From assembly GCA_046756865.1 (NCBI GenBank), contig JBHHXE010000027.1:1-18590 (forward strand): a stretch of DNA of 18,590 nucleotides. The letters run 5' to 3'. How positions within the stretch are numbered: position 1 is the first letter of the stretch; every line of letters starts with the position of its first letter. The position numbers and the translations under genes were made by a program. Below, in pieces: positions 15,270-18,590 of this stretch. Below the pieces are notes generated by a model that had not been told where the DNA came from, ran no database searches, and saw only the letters and a program-made list of their open reading frames with translations. The DNA is from DUAG01 sp046756865 (GTDB lineage: Bacteria; Nitrospirota; Nitrospiria; SBBL01; JAADHI01).

Positions 15270-16424
15270 TTATGCGCAAGTCAAATTTTTGCTGAGATAG
15301 GGGTTCAGGAGGGTTTCGATTTCCTCCAGATTGTTGACCCGAACGATCTTTGCACGCAGGGCACGCGCACCTGGAAATCCCCGACAGTACCAGCCAAGGT
15401 GTTTTCTCAGGCCGACAAAGCGGGAGATTTCGCAGGTTTCCTGGAATATTTTGGCATGTTCAAGGGCAACATGAACCCTTTCCTCCAGGGTGACCGGAGC
15501 GTCCGGAGTCATCCGGGCTGCCCCGGGGTCTCCTTCCGGATACGGTGCGTTGAGCTTTCGACGCAGTTCTTCTATGTTCCGAAAAATCCAGGGGTTTCCC
15601 ATAGCAGCCCGTCCGATAAGCACGCCATCGACGCCCGACTGGCGAATTCTCACCGCCGCGTCATTCAAAGAAAGAATATCGCCGTTTCCCAAAATCAGCG
15701 TGTCCGAGTCGCGGGCGATATCGACCGCTTCTGATATCGCATCCCAGTTTGCATCTCCCCTGTACCGCTGTGTCAGGGTTCGCCCATGAATCGATATTGC
15801 GGCAGGACTTTCCTCAAGGAGGTGCTGGACCCATTCCCGAATGACGATCCGATCAATACCCAGCCTTGTTTTTAGGGAGACGGGGAGGGTTCGGCGAGGA
15901 GAGAGAGGATCACGCTGCGCGTAAAACGCGCCCATTTTGTTCAGGCGGAATCCTGCGTACCAATCGGCTACTTTTGGCTGGTGTTTCAGAATGGAAAGCG
16001 CAGCACCGCCGGCCCATGCGGCGATTCCTCTGCGTGTCTCCCGAAGTATCGCTTTGGCGCGAGGTGGGTCCTTAATCAGGCCCGCGCCGCATCCCCTCGA
16101 TGAGACCTTCTTTGCGGGACAGCCCATGTTAATATCAATGCCATCGAAGCCCAATTCGCAGATAAGCTGGGCAACATGATAAAAAGCTTCCGGCTCAGCG
16201 CCATAAATTTGAGCAAGGACGGGGCGCTCCACTTCACTGTAGAACAACTGGCGGAGTTCGCTCTTTGCACCATGACAAATTCCTTCTACAGAGGCAAATT
16301 CTGTGATGGTGAGATCCGGGTTCCCGATGCTGGCTGTGATGCGCCTGAAACTGGCATCTGTCACGCCGTCCATGGGTGCAAGGCCGACGATAGGGCGGTG
16401 GAGGGTCTTCCAGAAATCAACCAA
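15270..16424 (-). CDS. dus: tRNA-dihydrouridine synthase with an internal insertion
   Basis: Dus enzymes use FMN and NADPH to reduce specific uridines in tRNA. The 384 residues are longer than the usual 310-340. The FMN-binding TIM-barrel blocks are intact: APMDGVTDASFRR (16-28), DGIDINMGCPAKKV with catalytic Cys102, PVSLKTRLGI (181-190), ISIHGRTLTQRYRGDANW and GVLIGRAAMGNPWIF. The extra length comes mainly from residues about 135-180, between the Cys loop and the PVSLKTR strand. There a Trp/Arg-rich stretch (AAWAGGAALSILKHQPKVAD and following) replaces a short link. DusB is the closest group by wording, but the insertion makes the subfamily uncertain. The start at 16424 gives a complete first strand. 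Confidence 0.9.
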   Translation of the reverse strand: MVDFWKTLHRPIVGLAPMDGVTDASFRRITASIGNPDLTITEFASVEGICHGAKSELRQLFYSEVERPVLAQIYGAEPEAFYHVAQLICELGFDGIDINMGCPAKKVSSRGCGAGLIKDPPRAKAILRETRRGIAAWAGGAALSILKHQPKVADWYAGFRLNKMGAFYAQRDPLSPRRTLPVSLKTRLGIDRIVIREWVQHLLEESPAAISIHGRTLTQRYRGDANWDAISEAVDIARDSDTLILGNGDILSLNDAAVRIRQSGVDGVLIGRAAMGNPWIFRNIEELRRKLNAPYPEGDPGAARMTPDAPVTLEERVHVALEHAKIFQETCEISRFVGLRKHLGWYCRGFPGARALRAKIVRVNNLEEIETLLNPYLSKNLTCA

Positions 16425-16615
16425 GGTAATCCTGCTCTCGAATATGAAAAATTACGACGTATTTTATATATCATAATGGCGGTCCAGAACCAACTTTTTC
16501 CCGGTGGGCCCATTCTTGTCTTGTTGGGGACAGGACAAAATATCTAGAAATGTTTTTTCATTCATAGTAATATGCTTTCTTTCAATGGAAAATTGAGATT
16601 CCGGGAGCAATAAAA

Positions 16616-17503
16616 ATGAATGCTTTTGTTATGTTTGGGAAGCGCGGGGATGGGGTAAAGGGAGAAGATGCTTACAGGGCGCTATTGCCTTTAGAGGGCC
16701 GTCCAATTTTCTTGTATGTTCTCAAGGCGCTTGATCATGTCAGGAGCGTCAATCAAATTGTAATTATTGGTCCCCAGAAGAGGATCATGACTGCGATAGA
16801 GAGGTCCCTCCCGGATGCGCTATTTGAAAAAAAAATAGTGGTGCTGAATGAGAAAGCGCATCTCTTTGAAAATGTGAGGCAGGTATATGAAGGATCGTCC
16901 GACCAGACTGAACAGACGGACCTGAGCGTGTTGCGTCAACTCGATCCCCCGGCACTTTTCCTTCCCGCAGAGATTCCTCTGGTGACGACTCAGGAAGTCG
17001 AAACCTTCCTCACGGACTCGGACCTGTCTGAATATACATCATGTCACGGTGTGGCGGGGGAGGAGACCTTGGGGTTGTTTCACCCACAGGGAGAAAAGCC
17101 CGGATTCAGTTTAAAAGGGCTTCCTGTGGAAGGGGAGGCCTATCGAATGACCCATCTCCACCTTGTCCGGCCCAACCAGCAGGAAGCTGTAGAGATGATC
17201 CAAAAAATATATAATGATTGTAACGGGCTGCCTTCCGGGAACATGACATGCTCATTAAGCAGACTCATTGATTATTCTGCATCGGAAATGACAGGGCCGG
17301 AAAAACCCGCAGAGATCAAAACACGATTCAATCTTGTTGAAATCACTCCGGGCGGAGGAGCAGTCAGAGTAGAGGATGATGAATCTTGTCGGACGATGGA
17401 GATGCGATTTAAAGAATGGCAATCTTCACTGATGAACAGAAAAGAGGATGATGGCAAGACTGCGATCTGTCCCTTGTCAGGACACATCTGCAAAGATGGT
17501 TAG
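16616..17503 (+). CDS. MobA/IspD-like nucleotidyltransferase relative, function unknown
   Basis: The 295-residue protein has the start of a GT-A nucleotidyltransferase fold. The segment RALLPLEGRPIFLYVLKALD (21-40) matches the lysine-to-strand part of MobA/GlmU/CobY-like enzymes, followed by VNQIVIIGPQKR. The usual N-terminal GG-x-S-x-R-x-G loop is replaced by FVMFGKRGDGVKG. The metal-binding 'D-x-P' block reads PAEIPLVT (117-124), with Glu for the usual Asp. Catalysis may therefore be altered or lost. The C-terminal ~60 residues are polar and end with two Cys in ICPLSGHICKDG. The start has gggagc a few bases upstream. It converges on the CBS gene over 45 bases. Substrate is not predictable from context. 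Confidence 0.65.
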   Translation: MNAFVMFGKRGDGVKGEDAYRALLPLEGRPIFLYVLKALDHVRSVNQIVIIGPQKRIMTAIERSLPDALFEKKIVVLNEKAHLFENVRQVYEGSSDQTEQTDLSVLRQLDPPALFLPAEIPLVTTQEVETFLTDSDLSEYTSCHGVAGEETLGLFHPQGEKPGFSLKGLPVEGEAYRMTHLHLVRPNQQEAVEMIQKIYNDCNGLPSGNMTCSLSRLIDYSASEMTGPEKPAEIKTRFNLVEITPGGGAVRVEDDESCRTMEMRFKEWQSSLMNRKEDDGKTAICPLSGHICKDG

Positions 17504-17548
17504 GTATTTATCTAGGAAACGGCAATCCTCGGTCGGGAGCCAGAAGTA

Positions 17549-18361
17549 TCAGTCCTGTTTAGATGGAAGTCTTGGAAGGTTCCGGATGGAAATCATTCCA
17601 ATCAGGTCCCGGATAGAGAGTATCCCGACAATGGCTTGTTCTTCCCTGACGGCAAGATGGCGGATGCCCTTGGTTGCCATCTTCTCGGTTGCTTCCAGTA
17701 CTGATCGGGAAATATCGATATCAACAATAGGGGTATTCATGATGGAACCGACGGGAATGTTGTCTGCCGGGAGGTTAAACCCAATGACTTTTCGTGTCAG
17801 GTCTGTTTCGGTGACAATCCCGCTGTACTTTTCGCCTTCAGAGACCAGAAGAGATCCTATCCTGCTTCCGGACATTTTTTGAGCGGCTTCCTTGCATGAG
17901 GCAGAGCCTTTAATCGAATGAATATTCCGTCGGGTCAAGACGGACAAGGGATTATAGATATCGCCCATTTTATTCAGCGAGCTGTTTTGATCTGAATAAA
18001 AGTGGTGGACAAGGTCACGAACTGAAACCAAACCAACGATCTTGCCATTTTCCGAGATCCCGAGATGTCTGATCTCCTTCAAGTGCATCAGGTGATTTGC
18101 TTCTACGAGAGACTTCTCAATGCCCACCTCAAGGATGGGTGATTGCATGATGTCACGGACAGGTGTGTCATAAGGGATCTCTTTTGTTAAAACTTTACGG
18201 ATCAGGTCGCTGTCGGTAACGATGCCGACATAATGACCATCTTCTTCCTCAACAAAGAGAGAGCCGATCTTCTGAAGACGCATTACCTCTGCGACTTGGA
18301 ATATTGTCGTAGAAGGGGGGGTTGCCTTGATCTCCCGGGAAGCCAGCTCACTGAGTGTCAT
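17549..18361 (-). CDS. Protein of four CBS domains
   Basis: This 270-residue protein consists only of CBS domains, in two tandem pairs (Bateman modules) at about 8-125 and 145-262. Each domain has the expected pattern: IGSLFVEEEDGHYVGIVTDS, EIRHLGISENGKIVGLVSVR, IGSLLVSEGEKYSGIVTETD and IRHLAVREEQAIVGILSIRD. Such modules bind adenine nucleotides or S-adenosyl compounds and act as energy or metabolite sensors. No enzyme, channel or DNA-binding domain is attached, so it probably regulates a partner in trans. A strong promoter lies directly upstream, and gagg at 18370-18373 (complement) is 8 bases before the ATG. Confidence 0.9.
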   Translation of the reverse strand: MTLSELASREIKATPPSTTIFQVAEVMRLQKIGSLFVEEEDGHYVGIVTDSDLIRKVLTKEIPYDTPVRDIMQSPILEVGIEKSLVEANHLMHLKEIRHLGISENGKIVGLVSVRDLVHHFYSDQNSSLNKMGDIYNPLSVLTRRNIHSIKGSASCKEAAQKMSGSRIGSLLVSEGEKYSGIVTETDLTRKVIGFNLPADNIPVGSIMNTPIVDIDISRSVLEATEKMATKGIRHLAVREEQAIVGILSIRDLIGMISIRNLPRLPSKQD

Positions 18362-18398
18362 GGGGTTTGCCTCATAGTCAAGGACGATAACGTGCCGA

Positions 18399-18427
18399 AT
18401 GATAACCGATTGATTTCATTCTGTCAA
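18399..18427 (-). promoter_or_regulatory. Strong sigma-70 promoter of the CBS gene
   Basis: Read on the minus strand, TTGACA (complement of 18422-18427) is followed after 17 bases by TATCAT (complement of 18399-18404). That is 11 of 12 consensus positions. Transcription would start near 18392, giving a leader of about 30 nt. Confidence 0.7.
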
Positions 18428-18472
18428 TGCGTGATTTTTCATGGGATTTCAAGGCGAATAACTTAAAAATAC

Positions 18473-18502
18473 TTGACATCATTACATTGCCTCCGATAGT
18501 AT
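18473..18502 (+). promoter_or_regulatory. Promoter of tRNA-Glu
   Basis: TTGACA at 18473-18478 is followed after 18 bases by TAGTAT (18497-18502). A start near 18509 would lie about 11 bases before the mature tRNA. It diverges from the CBS-gene promoter about 45 bases to its left. Confidence 0.6.
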
Positions 18503-18519
18503 TTGCCGGTTCTTCCTTC

Positions 18520-18590
18520 GTCCCCATCGTCTAGTCAGGCCTAGGACACCGCCCTTTCACGGCGGTAACGGCGGTTCAAATCCGCCTGGG
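18520..18590 (+). tRNA. tRNA-Glu, anticodon TTC, 3' end cut by window
   Basis: The acceptor 5' strand GTCCCCA (18520-18526) is followed by a D arm beginning TCGTCTAG. The anticodon stem CCGCC/GGCGG closes the loop CTTTCAC, giving anticodon TTC. The T arm is GGCGG-TTCAAAT-CCGCC. The acceptor 3' strand begins TGGG and is cut by the end of the window, so the last few bases and any CCA are not visible. Confidence 0.93.

Overview
The window looks like a stretch of chromosome from a Gram-negative bacterium of moderate GC content. Nearly every gene is a housekeeping or metabolic gene. The mix of an RpoS-type sigma factor, a two-subunit pyruvate carboxylase and a TPR/periplasmic-binding-protein fusion fits Nitrospirota or a deep deltaproteobacterial-type lineage. 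That placement is an inference with low certainty, because no rRNA or other decisive marker is present.

Layout, left to right. (1) The 3' part of ilvD runs off the left edge; it is followed by a 95-bp imperfect palindrome and a stand-alone six-blade Kelch protein. (2) About 700 bp without an intact gene holds decayed coding sequence, most likely a broken gene for a beta-rich protein. (3) A rightward cluster follows: alanine dehydrogenase (ald), tRNA-Pro(CGG), acylphosphatase, an RpoS-like sigma factor, and adenine phosphoribosyltransferase (apt), which overlaps the sigma gene by one base. (4) A leftward xerD recombinase converges on apt. (5) A second rightward cluster starts from a near-consensus promoter whose -10 box lies across a perfect inverted repeat. 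It encodes an exported TPR plus ligand-binding (LpoA/Peripla_BP_6-like) protein, pyruvate carboxylase subunits A and B, and an M50 (site-2) membrane metalloprotease.

(6) On the minus strand, 13907-14437 holds what I consider the most interesting part of the window. A GC-rich, hairpin-dense region of about 300 nt has an extended -10 promoter at its right end and a 14-codon ORF with an ideal ribosome-binding site inside it. It leads into a 53-residue charged protein that I do not recognise. This looks like a structured leader or small RNA. I cannot match it from memory to RNase P RNA, 6S, SRP RNA, tmRNA or a riboswitch class.

(7) Leftward maf (nucleotide pyrophosphatase) and dus (tRNA-dihydrouridine synthase, with an unusual internal insertion) follow. 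(8) A rightward MobA/IspD-like nucleotidyltransferase relative with a degenerate signature converges on a leftward protein of four CBS domains. That gene's strong promoter is divergent from a tRNA-Glu(TTC) gene cut off by the right edge.

The clearest pathway grouping is pycA-pycB, which together make the biotin-dependent enzyme converting pyruvate to oxaloacetate. The other gene groups share transcription rather than an obvious pathway.
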